A DNA stretch of 64,000 bases from Candidatus Gastranaerophilales bacterium HUM_9 (GTDB lineage Bacteria > Cyanobacteriota > Vampirovibrionia > Gastranaerophilales > Gastranaerophilaceae): the NCBI GenBank assembly GCA_002103075.1, contig DABG01000009.1:62001-126000 (forward strand). The letters run 5' to 3'. Positions within the stretch are counted from its first letter, which is position 1. Every line of letters starts with the position of its first letter. The notes beneath the pieces are model-generated. The model had not been told where the DNA came from, did no database searches, and saw nothing but the letters and a program-made list of their open reading frames with translations. A program made the position numbers and the translations under genes. Positions 1 through 8,996 of the stretch are shown piece by piece.

Positions 1-1002
1 TATTCTGATAATTTTGATATAAAAGAATACAAACCTGAACACATATCACTTTGTGACGAGGGTGATATTCTTGTGCTTGCACCTGCAACTGCAAACACAA
101 TATCTAAAATAGCTAACGGCATTTGTGATAATCTTTTAACTTCTATCATTTGTGCTTTTAACAAGCCTGTTTTAATAGCTCCAGCGATGAACACAAATAT
201 GTGGAATAATCCTTTTGTACAAGAAAACATAAAAAAACTTTCATCAAATGGATACGAATTTGTAGACCCTGAATCAGGGTATCTTGCTTGCGGAACAAAT
301 GGAGCAGGTAGACTCGCTGATATCAATAAAATTTATTCAAAATCAATAGAATTATTAGAGGAAAAGAAAACTCTAAACGGTCAAACTATTGTTATAACAG
401 CAGGTGGTACTATAGAAAAACTTGACCCAGTAAGATATATTTCTAATTTTTCATCAGGGAAAATGGGAATAGCACTAGCTGATATTGCACACAAAAAAGG
501 TGCAAAGGTAGAACTTATATCAACCTTTTCAGTGGACAAACCTTATAAAAACACAGTTGTTCAATCAGCAGTTGAAATGCAAAAAGCCGTAGAAAGAAGC
601 CTTGAAACAGCGACAACAGTAATTATGGCAGCAGCAGTAGCTGATTACAAAGCACAAGATTATTCAGAACAAAAAATAAAAAAAACTAGTGAAGATACAA
701 TTTCAATAACACTTACAAAAAATCCTGATATCTTAAAAGAAATTTCGTCTAAGAAAAAAGATGGACAAACAATAATAGGATTTTGTGCAGAAAGCCAGAA
801 CCTAATAGAGTTTGCAAAGAACAAAATTGATAAAAAAGGTTGTGATTATTTAGTTGCCAATGACATCTCAAGAAAAGATATCGGATTTGGCTCTGATGAA
901 AATGAAATCTACATACTAGATAAATCACATAACATTAAACATTTTGAAAAAGCTACAAAACAACAAGTAGCTAAAAACATCTTGGAGTACATTCTTGAAT
1001 AA
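1..1002 (+). CDS. coaBC: CoaBC (Dfp): phosphopantothenoylcysteine decarboxylase / phosphopantothenate-cysteine ligase, 5' end cut by window
   Basis: This bifunctional coenzyme A enzyme couples cysteine to 4'-phosphopantothenate and then decarboxylates the product. The frame is open from base 1, so the true start is outside the window. The flavin-dependent CoaC part shows LAPATANTISKIANGICD and PAMNTNMWNNP, followed by the Cys-containing GYLACGTNGAGR active-site segment. The CoaB part begins near TIVITAGGTIEKLDPVRYISN, with FSSGKMG and the AAAVADYK motif typical of the ligase domain. The stop overlaps the downstream Nif3-family start by 8 nt, so the two are probably co-translated. The GTG at 73 is an internal valine codon, not the start. 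Confidence 0.95.
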   Translation, partial: YSDNFDIKEYKPEHISLCDEGDILVLAPATANTISKIANGICDNLLTSIICAFNKPVLIAPAMNTNMWNNPFVQENIKKLSSNGYEFVDPESGYLACGTNGAGRLADINKIYSKSIELLEEKKTLNGQTIVITAGGTIEKLDPVRYISNFSSGKMGIALADIAHKKGAKVELISTFSVDKPYKNTVVQSAVEMQKAVERSLETATTVIMAAAVADYKAQDYSEQKIKKTSEDTISITLTKNPDILKEISSKKKDGQTIIGFCAESQNLIEFAKNKIDKKGCDYLVANDISRKDIGFGSDENEIYILDKSHNIKHFEKATKQQVAKNILEYILE

Positions 1003-1666
1003 ATTTGATTTAGTAAAAAAAATAGAAGAAGTTGCACCACTAGAAACTCAAGACGACTGGGATAATTCAGGGTGGCTTGTTTGTACTAAAAACAAAGATG
1101 TATCAAAGATTATGCTTGCATTAACAATCACAAAGGATATCTACAATCAAGCGAAATCACAAAACTGCGATATGATTATATCTCATCACCCTTTGTTTTT
1201 AATACCAATAGAATTTGCTGATATTGATATGTACTCTGCTCATACAAATATGGATAAAGCAATTGGCGGAACAACAGACACACTAATAGAAAAACTAGGC
1301 TACAAAGTTTCTAGAATAGAAAATGAATACGTTAGAATAGTCGAATTAGAACGTCCTATAACAATTGAAAACTTAGCAGACAATCTACGACAAGTTTCAC
1401 CAAATCTTCGTTATGTAAATAATACTCACGTAAAAACCGTTAAAACAATCGGATTTTGTGCCGGTTCAGGTAGCGAATTTGTTGACAGCGTAGATACAGA
1501 TGTATTTGTCACTGGCGATTTAAAATTTCACCCAGCATTAGAATACACAAAACCCGTGTTTGACTTAGGACATTTTGAAAGCGAAATACTTATACTTAAA
1601 AAGTTTGCACAAATCCTTGATACAAAAATAGTTTATGCAAACGAATCATCACCTTTTATTTATTAA
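995..1666 (+). CDS. Nif3/YbgI-family dinuclear metal-binding protein
   Basis: This 223-residue protein belongs to the Nif3-like (GTP cyclohydrolase I type 2/NIF3) family, which binds two metal ions; its exact biochemical role is debated. Family signatures are an early DDWDNSGWLV, the metal-binding IISHHPLFL, the YSAHTNMD segment, and a late TGDLKFHPALE followed by DLGHFESE. It is short for the family, matching forms that lack the inserted PII-like domain. The start is TTG at 995 with a GGAG at 984-987, and it overlaps the end of coaBC. Family assignment is firm; function is not. Confidence 0.88.
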   Translation: MNKFDLVKKIEEVAPLETQDDWDNSGWLVCTKNKDVSKIMLALTITKDIYNQAKSQNCDMIISHHPLFLIPIEFADIDMYSAHTNMDKAIGGTTDTLIEKLGYKVSRIENEYVRIVELERPITIENLADNLRQVSPNLRYVNNTHVKTVKTIGFCAGSGSEFVDSVDTDVFVTGDLKFHPALEYTKPVFDLGHFESEILILKKFAQILDTKIVYANESSPFIY

Positions 1667-1681
1667 ACATTTTAATTAAGG

Positions 1682-3157
1682 TTATGAGTTACCCCAATCA
1701 AATACTGACTTGATTGCATTTGTTTTCAAGGTCTTAACAGAATCAATTTCAGTGTTTACAGAACTCAACTCTGTAGACAAGTTCGTAATTTCTGTATCCC
1801 AGTATGTTTCTTGTTCAGAAATTTTACTTTGTTCAGAATTATACCAAGCTGTGATTTCTTCTCTTGCAGAAGAATCTAATTTTTCTGATACATAACTCAT
1901 TTGAATAAAGAAATCTAATGTTGTATTCTTGTGATAACGACCTTTTGCCATATTATCAACCATACAAAGTTGGAACATACCAGATTGCAAACCTGATTGC
2001 AAGTTATCAGTATTTCTTGCAGCTAAATAAGTTTGGTGAGAATCACCAGGAACCTCAGTTTGAATCTTAGAAAGGTTCGTAACTCTTGAAACGACATCAT
2101 TTACTCTTTGCCATACAGATTGATTACCGTTTTTATCTTTAATAATACAGTATTTACCATTAGCAGTTAAGGTTTCTTTTGCCATTGTTTCAAGAGTTTT
2201 GCCATCTTTTAAATCAACGGTACCATTACTAGCCAACTCTGAATTATCATTAGGGTTCATAACACCCGTAATATTAACATTACTTGTAATACCGTTTTTC
2301 AATGCTGATGAAATCATTGGTCCAAAATAAGAAACAATATTACCCAAATATTGCATATATGAAGATGCTGTATTTTTCACCAAACCACCTGATGCTTTAT
2401 CATACATACAAGTATAAGTATTTGCATCTGCAATTGAGCCATCTGAGTTCAAAACTTTATAGTTATAACCGTCTTGCAACTTAATAAAGTCACCTTCTGT
2501 TAAATTTACTCCGCTCTTTGCTTTTTCAGCGTTACCAACATACATATCTGTAGTACCGTCAACTAAATAAACAGTTCCTCCTTCCATATATCCGCCATTT
2601 TTCAACATTTTGGCGATTATTGTAGTTGAATCAACACTACCTGAGCCATTTCTAACAGCTTTATCTACTTTTTCTATGATTTCATTTATTTTACTAAATG
2701 CTTCACTATTTGTATTTTGATTAATAAATGCTTTCAATGCCTCAGCTGTTTGGATTTCTGTTGCTTGATCTCCAAAACCAGCCTGAGCTTTTGCAACCAC
2801 TTGTGATAATTCATCATTAAGAATTACCTTACCGTAGTTATTTGTCAAAATCATTGAATTACAAGTTTTTTGTGCAACATTTCCTGACATAGTCGCTACT
2901 TGTTGCAAAAATTCATCATCATATGCAACACCGTTTGATTTACCCATGATATAATCATAGTCAACGTTTTCGTATCCATCACTTGTTGCATACTGAATTT
3001 TTGATTGTTGGAGTCTTTGATAATAAGTCTGAGATAGCTCAGTCGACTTTCTCGTAAGTGCTTGCTTACGTTTAGAGTTGACTTGAATATCCAATTCAAT
3101 ATCAGCTTTTCGCCTTGTTAAAGCTAATAATCTAACTTGAGATACCGCTAAACCCAT
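1682..3157 (-). CDS. MG(M/L)xxSQxRLL family protein 1 (491 aa), function unknown
   Basis: This is one of four paralogous proteins in the window. Its N-terminus, MGLAVSQVRLLALTRRKADI, aligns with those at 28232, 51297 and 55161, and is followed by a charged helix ending in KIQYATSDGYENVDYDY. A later NSMILTNNYGKVILNDEL matches a submodule found near residues 80-105 of the paralogs. The C-terminus is a predicted coiled coil (SEQETYWDTEITNLSTELSS onward) that aligns only loosely with the paralogs and ends DWGNS rather than FKLFS. There is no signal peptide or membrane segment, and no catalytic domain is recognised. I place the start at the ATG at 3157, preceded by AAGGAG, rather than at the ATG 72 nt upstream. 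It converges on the Nif3-family gene. Confidence 0.85.
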   Translation of the reverse strand: MGLAVSQVRLLALTRRKADIELDIQVNSKRKQALTRKSTELSQTYYQRLQQSKIQYATSDGYENVDYDYIMGKSNGVAYDDEFLQQVATMSGNVAQKTCNSMILTNNYGKVILNDELSQVVAKAQAGFGDQATEIQTAEALKAFINQNTNSEAFSKINEIIEKVDKAVRNGSGSVDSTTIIAKMLKNGGYMEGGTVYLVDGTTDMYVGNAEKAKSGVNLTEGDFIKLQDGYNYKVLNSDGSIADANTYTCMYDKASGGLVKNTASSYMQYLGNIVSYFGPMISSALKNGITSNVNITGVMNPNDNSELASNGTVDLKDGKTLETMAKETLTANGKYCIIKDKNGNQSVWQRVNDVVSRVTNLSKIQTEVPGDSHQTYLAARNTDNLQSGLQSGMFQLCMVDNMAKGRYHKNTTLDFFIQMSYVSEKLDSSAREEITAWYNSEQSKISEQETYWDTEITNLSTELSSVNTEIDSVKTLKTNAIKSVFDWGNS

Positions 3158-3263
3158 TTTGTGTAATACTCCTTTTCTTTTAGTATTCAATTTAACGGCA
3201 TTTTTTTGATTATCTTTAGAAATATTCATCGTTTTGTTACAAATATTTACAATATATTTATGT

Positions 3264-3269
3264 TAAAAT
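3264..3269 (+). promoter_or_regulatory. -10 box 6 nt before maf ATG (leaderless start candidate)
   Basis: TAAAAT is followed by 6 nt and then the ATG, with no purine-rich ribosome binding site between. Transcription starting about 7 nt past the box would begin at the A of the ATG. The same geometry recurs at several other genes in the window. Confidence 0.45.
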
Positions 3270-3275
3270 CAAACT

Positions 3276-3839
3276 ATGAAAAAATATATCCTAGCATCAG
3301 GTTCTCCTAGGAGAAGAGAACTTATAAAAAAACTCAACCAAGATTTTGAAATAATGCCATCAAGATACGAAGAAGAACTTGATAACAGACATTTTTCTTA
3401 TGAAAAGATAGAAAAATTAGCCTACGATAAAGCACTAGAAGTTGCAAATAGACTAACGGAACCTGCAATAATTGTAGGTGCAGACACAGTGGTTGTACTA
3501 GATAAAAGAATTTTAACAAAGCCAATTGACAAAAATGATGCATTCAACACCCTAAAAGCATTGAGCAACAGAGAACACGAAGTCGTAACAGGCATGGCTG
3601 TAATTGATAAATACAAAAATAAAAGTATCATAAGAAGCGTCACCACAAAAGTTGCATTTAATAATCTTACAGATGAGATGATAAATTTTTATATTGATAA
3701 CTATAAACCATTTGATAAAGCAGGTTCTTACGGCATACAAGAACTTCCTGAGGGGTTTGTAAATTACTTAATTGGAAACGAAGAAAACGTCATTGGACTT
3801 TGCACGACTGCATTAAAAGAGATGCTTGAACAGTTGTAG
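3276..3839 (+). CDS. maf: Maf-family nucleotide pyrophosphatase
   Basis: Maf proteins hydrolyse non-canonical or canonical nucleoside triphosphates to monophosphates, a house-cleaning role linked to septum and cell-shape phenotypes. The 187 residues match the family length. They open with ILASGSPRRRELI, the signature phosphate-binding loop, and continue with IIVGADTVVVLD, a catalytic Asp motif, and GSYGIQELPEGFV near the C-terminus. There is no Shine-Dalgarno before the ATG; instead a TAAAAT box lies exactly 6 nt upstream (3264-3269), suggesting a leaderless mRNA. The gene is followed by repeat DNA and a strong hairpin. Confidence 0.94.
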   Translation: MKKYILASGSPRRRELIKKLNQDFEIMPSRYEEELDNRHFSYEKIEKLAYDKALEVANRLTEPAIIVGADTVVVLDKRILTKPIDKNDAFNTLKALSNREHEVVTGMAVIDKYKNKSIIRSVTTKVAFNNLTDEMINFYIDNYKPFDKAGSYGIQELPEGFVNYLIGNEENVIGLCTTALKEMLEQL

Positions 3840-4231
3840 TATCAATAAACGTACAATTCTTCATGTTTAGAGAGCTCCTTCGGTCACTTCGGTCTCTCTG
3901 GATGATAGTATGGGTGTGTCATTCAGAGCGGTCTGCAAATATTTTTTTAAAGCAAGCGAAGAATCCCTACAAAGATGTTGAGGAGACCCTGAAACAAGTT
4001 CAGGGTGACTAAAACTAAATAATAACAGTCATTCCGAATTTACGGATTTGCGTACGGACGACACGAAGTTAGTCCGGATAGCGAACAGATTGAACCGACT
4101 GTGACAAAGTCACAAAAGGTTAAACTCTGTGAGCGTGGAGCAAATACAAGACGATTTCGGAATCCCTACAAAGAAACAGCGGGCGATTTAACTTCGTTAA
4201 ATCGCCCGCTATCTAAAACATTATATTCGTT
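3840..4231. repeat. REP-like repeat region R1 between maf and rpsA
   Basis: This 392-nt gap holds no convincing gene. From 3918 it carries a repeat unit beginning GTCATTCAGAGCGGTCTGCA and ending near GCGAAGAATCCCTAC. This is followed by a short inverted repeat (ACCCTGAAACAAGTTCAGGGT, approximately 3986-4006) and then a second, diverged element from GTCATTCCGAA (4028) to TTCGGAATCCC (about 4167). Units of the same type occur at 30.2, 49.9, 54.7 and 57.7 kb. Such GTCATTC...GAATCCC elements resemble widespread repetitive extragenic palindromes. A 77-codon frame through it is not supported. Confidence 0.75.
4178..4210. terminator. Hairpin between convergent maf and rpsA
   Basis: A perfect 15-bp stem with a 3-nt loop (AGCGGGCGATTTAAC / GTTAAATCGCCCGCT) sits just past the stop codon of rpsA and after maf. 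A moderately T-rich run follows on the minus strand. It probably terminates rpsA transcription and perhaps also maf. Confidence 0.65.
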
Positions 4232-5275
4232 CTATTCAATTCCTAAAGAAATTCTCTTATCTTTTGGATTGAACTTAAGAATTTTAACATTAATTTTGTT
4301 ACCAACTTCTAAAATTACATTGTTTTTATTTTGATATTCAATCATTTCATTGTGTGGCAATAATGCTTCTACACCGTCATAAATTTCAACGAAAGCACCA
4401 AAGTTCTTAATCCTTGTAATAAGACCTTCTCTTTCACAACCCTCTTCAATAACACCGGTTGCAGCTTCCCACGGGTCTGGTGTAATAGCTTTTAAACTCA
4501 ATGTGATACGTTGTTTTGACACATCAACGTCAAATACACCAACTTCAATTTCATCGCCAATTTTCAACAAATCAGTTGGGTGCTCAACCCATTTCCATGA
4601 TAATTGAGAAAGCGGTAATAAGCAATCAAAGCCACCAATATCAACAAATGCACCAAAGTCAGTAACTCTGACAACTTTACCTTTTATGACTTGACCAACT
4701 TCAATTTGGTTAAAAATTTCTTCTTTTGTATGTTCAACTGTATCGTTATAAACCTTTTTATTAGAAAGGATAAAGTTATTGTGTTCTTCATCTAATGACA
4801 AAATCTTAATTTCAATCTTGTCACCAACCTTGTATTCAACAGTTCTATCTTGAATTTGGCTAGATGGAACAAAACCTCTAATACCAAGGATTTCAACAAG
4901 CAAACCACCTTTAACAACTTGAACAATTTCTCCCTTAATAATTTCATTATCATCTTTAAGTTTTTTAAGATCTTGCCAAGCATAGAACAAATCAACTTTC
5001 TTTCTTGATAAAGTAAATTTGCCGTTTTCATCAGGTTCTGAAACAATCAAGAAATCATATTCTTCACCTTTTTGCAAAACTTCTTCTGGTTTCTTATTAT
5101 CAACAGAAACTTCTTTTGTAGGAACAACAGCTGCAGACTTACAGCCAATATCAACAATGACACCTTCGCCATCGTATCCATATACTTTCCCTTTAACTAA
5201 ATCACCTTTTTTCAATGAGCAGTCATACTTATTCAATAATGCTTCAAACTCATCATTACTCATTACATTAACCAT
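4232..5275 (-). CDS. rpsA: 30S ribosomal protein S1, short four-domain form
   Basis: S1 binds mRNA and helps recruit it to the 30S subunit. Four S1 RNA-binding repeats can be read: about residues 21-88 (KGDLVKGKVYGYDGEGVIVD), 108-175, 193-265 (GKVVRVTDFGAFVDIGGFDC) and 277-347 (REGLITRIKNFGAFVEIYDG). At 347 residues it is much shorter than the six-domain enterobacterial protein and close in size to cyanobacterial S1. The ATG at 5275 has an AGGAG six nt upstream. A promoter with TTGCAA and TATGAT spaced 17 bp lies upstream on the minus strand. The third and fourth repeats are the most canonical. Confidence 0.92.
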   Translation of the reverse strand: MVNVMSNDEFEALLNKYDCSLKKGDLVKGKVYGYDGEGVIVDIGCKSAAVVPTKEVSVDNKKPEEVLQKGEEYDFLIVSEPDENGKFTLSRKKVDLFYAWQDLKKLKDDNEIIKGEIVQVVKGGLLVEILGIRGFVPSSQIQDRTVEYKVGDKIEIKILSLDEEHNNFILSNKKVYNDTVEHTKEEIFNQIEVGQVIKGKVVRVTDFGAFVDIGGFDCLLPLSQLSWKWVEHPTDLLKIGDEIEVGVFDVDVSKQRITLSLKAITPDPWEAATGVIEEGCEREGLITRIKNFGAFVEIYDGVEALLPHNEMIEYQNKNNVILEVGNKINVKILKFNPKDKRISLGIE

Positions 5276-5306
5276 AAAAGACTCCTATTAGACTGTAAGC
5301 ACCCTA

Positions 5307-5335
5307 ATCATAGCATATTTTTAGGGTTTTTGCAA
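5307..5335 (-). promoter_or_regulatory. Sigma-70-type promoter of rpsA
   Basis: On the minus strand, TTGCAA (5335-5330) and TATGAT (5312-5307) are separated by 17 bp. This leaves a leader of about 25-30 nt that includes AGGAG before the rpsA ATG. It is read directly from sequence; activity is inferred. Confidence 0.55.
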
Positions 5336-5418
5336 GAATTTGAGAATTTTCGATTGACAAAATATGATTTGATAATTATTATATATTAAGAAATATTACA
5401 AATTTTATCGAAAATAAT

Positions 5419-5448
5419 CAATTTATTTAAAAGTATATACTTTATATA
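5419..5448 (+). promoter_or_regulatory. Recurrent motif CAATTT-N12-ATACTTTATATA, copy 1
   Basis: CAATTT at 5419 is followed after exactly 12 nt by ATACTTTATATA, and then TACATAAGG. The same spacing and sequence occur at 8653, 8961 and 30501 on the plus strand and at 18153 on the minus strand. Here the motif lies about 40 nt upstream of the small-protein gene at 5488. It could be a -35/-10 pair (CAATTT and TATATA, 18-nt spacer) or a regulator-bound site. Confidence 0.6.
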
Positions 5449-5487
5449 TACATAAGGAATATATAAGGATAACGGAGAATAGATAAT

Positions 5488-5841
5488 ATGACAACTACAA
5501 CTGACAATGAACAACTAATCACTCTTGAAGAAATTTCAGAAGTTCTTCCTCTTACCCAAGGTGATGGTTCTATATATAGAAAAGATGAAACTGGTCACGT
5601 AAACCACGAAAAAATTTCTACAGGTGCTGAAAAAGCCAGAGTTAGTTTCAAAATGACAATGCCAAAACTTTCTAGCCCTGATTTCAAAAGTTTTATATCA
5701 GCAGCTAAATCAATTGCAGAAACTGGAACAGCAGCATTCGTTAAGACATATTCTCAATCAGATATCGACAAAGTTAAAACTGGTGGTATCACAGGTGCAA
5801 TCGCTAACCAAATGATTAAGAAAAAATACGGTGAAAAATAA
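5488..5841 (+). CDS. Small protein of unknown function (117 aa)
   Basis: I do not recognise this protein. It starts with a Thr/Asp/Glu-rich stretch (MTTTTDNEQLITLEEISEVL), has a central segment with Lys and Ser, and ends in a basic helix, GAIANQMIKKKYGEK. There is no signal peptide, membrane segment or cysteine. The ATG has a GGAG about ten nt upstream. It is a single gene: rpsA diverges upstream and mtaB converges downstream. Its upstream region carries the recurrent motif shared with the candidate sRNAs, so it is probably co-regulated with them. Coding status is supported by ribosome binding site, context and length. Confidence 0.7.
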   Translation: MTTTTDNEQLITLEEISEVLPLTQGDGSIYRKDETGHVNHEKISTGAEKARVSFKMTMPKLSSPDFKSFISAAKSIAETGTAAFVKTYSQSDIDKVKTGGITGAIANQMIKKKYGEK

Positions 5842-5862
5842 TTCGCTAAAATCATTAATTAT

Positions 5863-7158
5863 TTAAATAAAAGTTCCATAAATAGAGGAAGTATCCGCTT
5901 TCTCTATTTTTATTTGTCGCAAAGTATTGAAATATTCTTCACTTGGTTCAACACCATCAATAAACACATCTAAATAATTTCTTGTAACACCTTTTAAAAT
6001 ATGCTTGTGTTTATCAGGTCTTTTTTCTATCAAAAGTTCCTGCACTGATCCAATATTAGATTTTATAAATTTATCATATTTTTCTTTTGAAATAGATTTA
6101 ACAATCTCTGCACGTTCTTGTTTAACCTGACTTGATAAATGACCTTCCATTCTTTCTGCCTGAGTACCTTTTCTAATTGAATATGGAAAAGTATGAATTT
6201 TTGTCAATTTTGATTTTTTTAGATTTTCAATAGTTGTCGCAAAATCGCTTTCAGTTTCTCCAACAAAACCCGTAATAATATCGCACCCAATAAAAGGATT
6301 ATTAAAACGTTTTGCAATATCTTCTATCTGCAAAAGATAATTTTCTACAGTATAAAATCTATTCATAGAATTCAAAGTCTTGTTACAAGCAGATTGCAAA
6401 GATAAATGGAAATGGTTACAGAATTTTTTAGAGCTTTCTAAAAAGTCCAACAACTCCGGAGTTAACTCCAAAGGATTCAACGAACCTAATCTATATCTAG
6501 GAATATCAGTATACTTTTCAATATCAATCAACAAGTCTATTAAACTTTTTTGTATATCAACACCCCACTGACCAATATGAATTCCAGTAAAAACAACTTC
6601 TTTGAACCCATGCTCATACGCATTGTTTATCTGTTCTACAACAAACTCACTACTTGCACTTCTTGATTTTCCTCTTGCAAAAGGAATAATACAATATGCA
6701 CATCTATTATTACAACCATCTTGTATTTTTAGGCTAAATCTAGTTTTTCTAGTATCCTCTAACACTTGATAATTAAACGTCTTTAACGCCATAATATCAG
6801 ACACAACTGAGTCATTTCGTTTTAACAATTCCGCCATCTTGAATTTATCATCATTTCCAAAAACATAATCAATATAATCGTTTTCTAGAAGCTGTTCTTT
6901 TTCAATCTGTGCAACACAACCTGTAACAATAGTTTTAATATTTGGATACTTGTGTTTTGCATTCCTCAACAAATACAAAGTTTCTGTATCACTTTTATGT
7001 GTTACAGAACAAGAATTTAATATATAATAACTAGCAAAACTCATATCAAGAGTTCTGTTATATCCTGCTTTTTCTAAATTTTCAACAATCAAATCACCCT
7101 CAAACTGATTTGATTTACACCCCATAGATTTAATAAAAAATGTTTTTTCCTCAGACAT
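5863..7158 (-). CDS. mtaB: MtaB: tRNA t6A37 methylthiotransferase
   Basis: This radical-SAM enzyme converts t6A37 to ms2t6A37 in tRNAs reading ANN codons. The N-terminal UPF0004 domain supplies Cys14, Cys50 and Cys81 for one Fe-S cluster. The radical-SAM CxxxCxxC is Cys149, Cys153 and Cys156 (QDGCNNRCAYCIIPFARGKS). A TRAM-like tail follows from about residue 365. The 431-residue length and the GCNNRCAYCIIPFARG motif fit MtaB better than MiaB or RimO, though subfamily calls within this group carry some risk. Its ATG overlaps the manC stop by one base (TAATG), indicating translational coupling. Confidence 0.9.
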   Translation of the reverse strand: MSEEKTFFIKSMGCKSNQFEGDLIVENLEKAGYNRTLDMSFASYYILNSCSVTHKSDTETLYLLRNAKHKYPNIKTIVTGCVAQIEKEQLLENDYIDYVFGNDDKFKMAELLKRNDSVVSDIMALKTFNYQVLEDTRKTRFSLKIQDGCNNRCAYCIIPFARGKSRSASSEFVVEQINNAYEHGFKEVVFTGIHIGQWGVDIQKSLIDLLIDIEKYTDIPRYRLGSLNPLELTPELLDFLESSKKFCNHFHLSLQSACNKTLNSMNRFYTVENYLLQIEDIAKRFNNPFIGCDIITGFVGETESDFATTIENLKKSKLTKIHTFPYSIRKGTQAERMEGHLSSQVKQERAEIVKSISKEKYDKFIKSNIGSVQELLIEKRPDKHKHILKGVTRNYLDVFIDGVEPSEEYFNTLRQIKIEKADTSSIYGTFI

Positions 7159-8549
7159 TATACTCTACCATACATATCTTCATATCTAATAATGTCTTCT
7201 TCAACCAACAAATCGCCCTTTTGAACTTCAACAATTTCTAAATCGTTTTCATAAGGGTTTTGCAAAGAATGGATTTCTTTAACAGCAATATCTACACTGT
7301 GTCCAGGGCTTAAAATATGATCCTTACCTTCTAGAACGACCTTTGCCATACCTGATAATACAACCCAGTGTTCACTTCTATGATTATGTGATTGGACAGA
7401 CAATTTTTGACCAGAATTAACATGAATAAGTTTAGTCAAGAATCCATCACCCTGTGCTAAAACAGTATAAAAACCCCAAGGTCTATAAACCGTTTTGTGA
7501 ACCATTTGAGTATTATCATGTTGTAATTTCAAAGTTTCAAATATTTTCTTAACGTCTTGAACTTTGTCTTTCTTACAAGCTAAAATTGCGTCTTCTGTTT
7601 CAACAATAACTGTATCTTCTAAGCCAACTGTAGCAACAAGTTTTGAAGATGAATACATAAGTGAATTTTTTGAACCCATATCCAAAATATGACCAACTTT
7701 TACATTACCATCAATATCTTTTTTGCTAACATCATAAATTGACTTCCAAGAACCAACATCAAGCCAATCCGACTTTAATTCTGCCATAGCAATATTTTTT
7801 GAATGCTCCAAAACGGCATAATCAAAAGAAATATAAGGGAGTTTTTCAAATTCATTATATGGAACATTATCTGTTTCGTTAAAATCAATCTTATTTATTA
7901 CGCTATAAATATTTGAGGCATACTCTTTCAATTCTTTCATAAAAGTTGAAACCTTAAACATAAATATACCGCTATTCCAATAATATTCAGATTTACTAAA
8001 ATATTCTTTTGCTGTTTTGTCATCAGGTTTTTCAACAAAACTCTTTACTTTATAGCCCAAATCAAGTTTATCATCAATTTTTATATACCCAAACCCCGTT
8101 TCAGCATAACTTGGTTTTACGCCGAACGTAACCAAATAACCCTGTTCCGCTAATTTTTCACCATCTTCTATAGATTTTTTAAATTTCTCAACATCTTTAA
8201 TCTTATGATCAGATGGCACTACTAGAATAATTTCATCTTCACTTTTTTCTTTATCAATAACATACTTTACAGCCAATGCAATTGCTGACGCTGTATTTTT
8301 TGCAATAGGCTCTGAAATAACAATTGAATTATTTTCAATTGAAGAAAGCTGATATTTAACGTTGGCACAATGTTTTGTATTGGTAACACTAATTATATTT
8401 TTTGCTGGAGTTAATTCCAAAACACGTTTAAAAGTTTCTTGTAGTAAACTTTCTTTATTCTGAATATTCAACAATTGTTTTGGATAAAGTTCTCTTGATA
8501 ATGGCCACAAACGACTTCCTGACCCACCAGCTAAAATTACACTGTACAT
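7158..8549 (-). CDS. manC: Mannose-1-phosphate guanylyltransferase / mannose-6-phosphate isomerase
   Basis: The enzyme makes GDP-mannose from mannose-1-phosphate and GTP for surface polysaccharide synthesis. In bifunctional members a cupin domain also interconverts fructose-6-P and mannose-6-P. The nucleotidyltransferase domain opens with VILAGGSGSRLWPLSRELYP and contains VVPSDHKI and FVEKPD. The C-terminal cupin (about residues 350-463) shows VYRPWGFYTVL, GQKLSVQSHNHRSEHWVVLS and a conserved late IIRYEDMYGR. The 463 residues match the family. The ATG has AAGGAA upstream. It is the first gene of a two-gene unit with mtaB, and tandem sRNA candidates lie upstream. Confidence 0.93.
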   Translation of the reverse strand: MYSVILAGGSGSRLWPLSRELYPKQLLNIQNKESLLQETFKRVLELTPAKNIISVTNTKHCANVKYQLSSIENNSIVISEPIAKNTASAIALAVKYVIDKEKSEDEIILVVPSDHKIKDVEKFKKSIEDGEKLAEQGYLVTFGVKPSYAETGFGYIKIDDKLDLGYKVKSFVEKPDDKTAKEYFSKSEYYWNSGIFMFKVSTFMKELKEYASNIYSVINKIDFNETDNVPYNEFEKLPYISFDYAVLEHSKNIAMAELKSDWLDVGSWKSIYDVSKKDIDGNVKVGHILDMGSKNSLMYSSSKLVATVGLEDTVIVETEDAILACKKDKVQDVKKIFETLKLQHDNTQMVHKTVYRPWGFYTVLAQGDGFLTKLIHVNSGQKLSVQSHNHRSEHWVVLSGMAKVVLEGKDHILSPGHSVDIAVKEIHSLQNPYENDLEIVEVQKGDLLVEEDIIRYEDMYGRV

Positions 8550-8652
8550 AAAAATTTCCTTATATCAACTCTTTTTCTTATTATACCATTATATACTAAG
8601 CCAATTTTAAATAAAACTGTTAAGTTATGTAAACATCATTAAACAAAAAAAT

Positions 8653-8682
8653 CAATTTTTAAAAATAGAAATACTTTATATA
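8653..8682 (+). promoter_or_regulatory. Recurrent motif CAATTT-N12-ATACTTTATATA, copy 2
   Basis: CAATTT at 8653 and ATACTTTATATA at 8671 have the invariant 12-nt spacer and are followed by AATGTAAG. It stands immediately upstream of the first tandem sRNA candidate. Confidence 0.65.
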
Positions 8683-8688
8683 AATGTA

Positions 8689-8836
8689 AGCGGGATTTAA
8701 GAAAACTTTTCAGTTGATTAAGTAAGATTTACAAATAATTATATCAAACCTTTTTAGGAATTAAGTTGAAACTTCTTTGAAATTCATATTCTCAATTTAA
8801 ACGGACGGGTGACTTGCCAACACTCGTCCGTTTTTA
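8689..8836 (+). ncRNA. Candidate small RNA, tandem copy A
   Basis: A unit of about 147 nt runs from just after the promoter-like motif to an intrinsic terminator (13-bp stem with one G-T pair, then TTTTT). It has no start codon with a ribosome binding site that opens a useful frame. It is nearly identical to copy B some 308 bp downstream, which argues for a conserved RNA product. The target is unknown. The 5' end is inferred from the motif position. Confidence 0.6.
8799..8836 (+). terminator. Intrinsic terminator of sRNA copy A
   Basis: AAACGGACGGGTG pairs with CACTCGTCCGTTT across a 9-nt loop, followed by a short T run. The stem is GC-rich compared with the surrounding AT-rich DNA. Confidence 0.8.
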
Positions 8837-8960
8837 CGTTTTAAAGATTTACAGAATATTTTTATTTTTTAATTTCTCACTATAACTCATCTATTTAGGA
8901 GCTTAATAAGTTTACAAACTAACAATATTAAGTTTTGTAAACTTTATTAAACGAAAAAAT

Positions 8961-8990
8961 CAATTTTAAAAAATAAAAATACTTTATATA
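8961..8990 (+). promoter_or_regulatory. Recurrent motif CAATTT-N12-ATACTTTATATA, copy 3
   Basis: CAATTT at 8961 and ATACTTTATATA at 8979 have the same 12-nt spacer and are followed by AATGTAAG. It drives, by position, the second tandem sRNA candidate. Confidence 0.65.
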
Positions 8991-8996
8991 AATGTA

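Noticed and set aside
4101..4334. Open frame of 77 codons upstream of and into rpsA
   Set aside because: It covers repeat DNA, the terminator hairpin and antisense rpsA sequence; composition and context do not support a gene.
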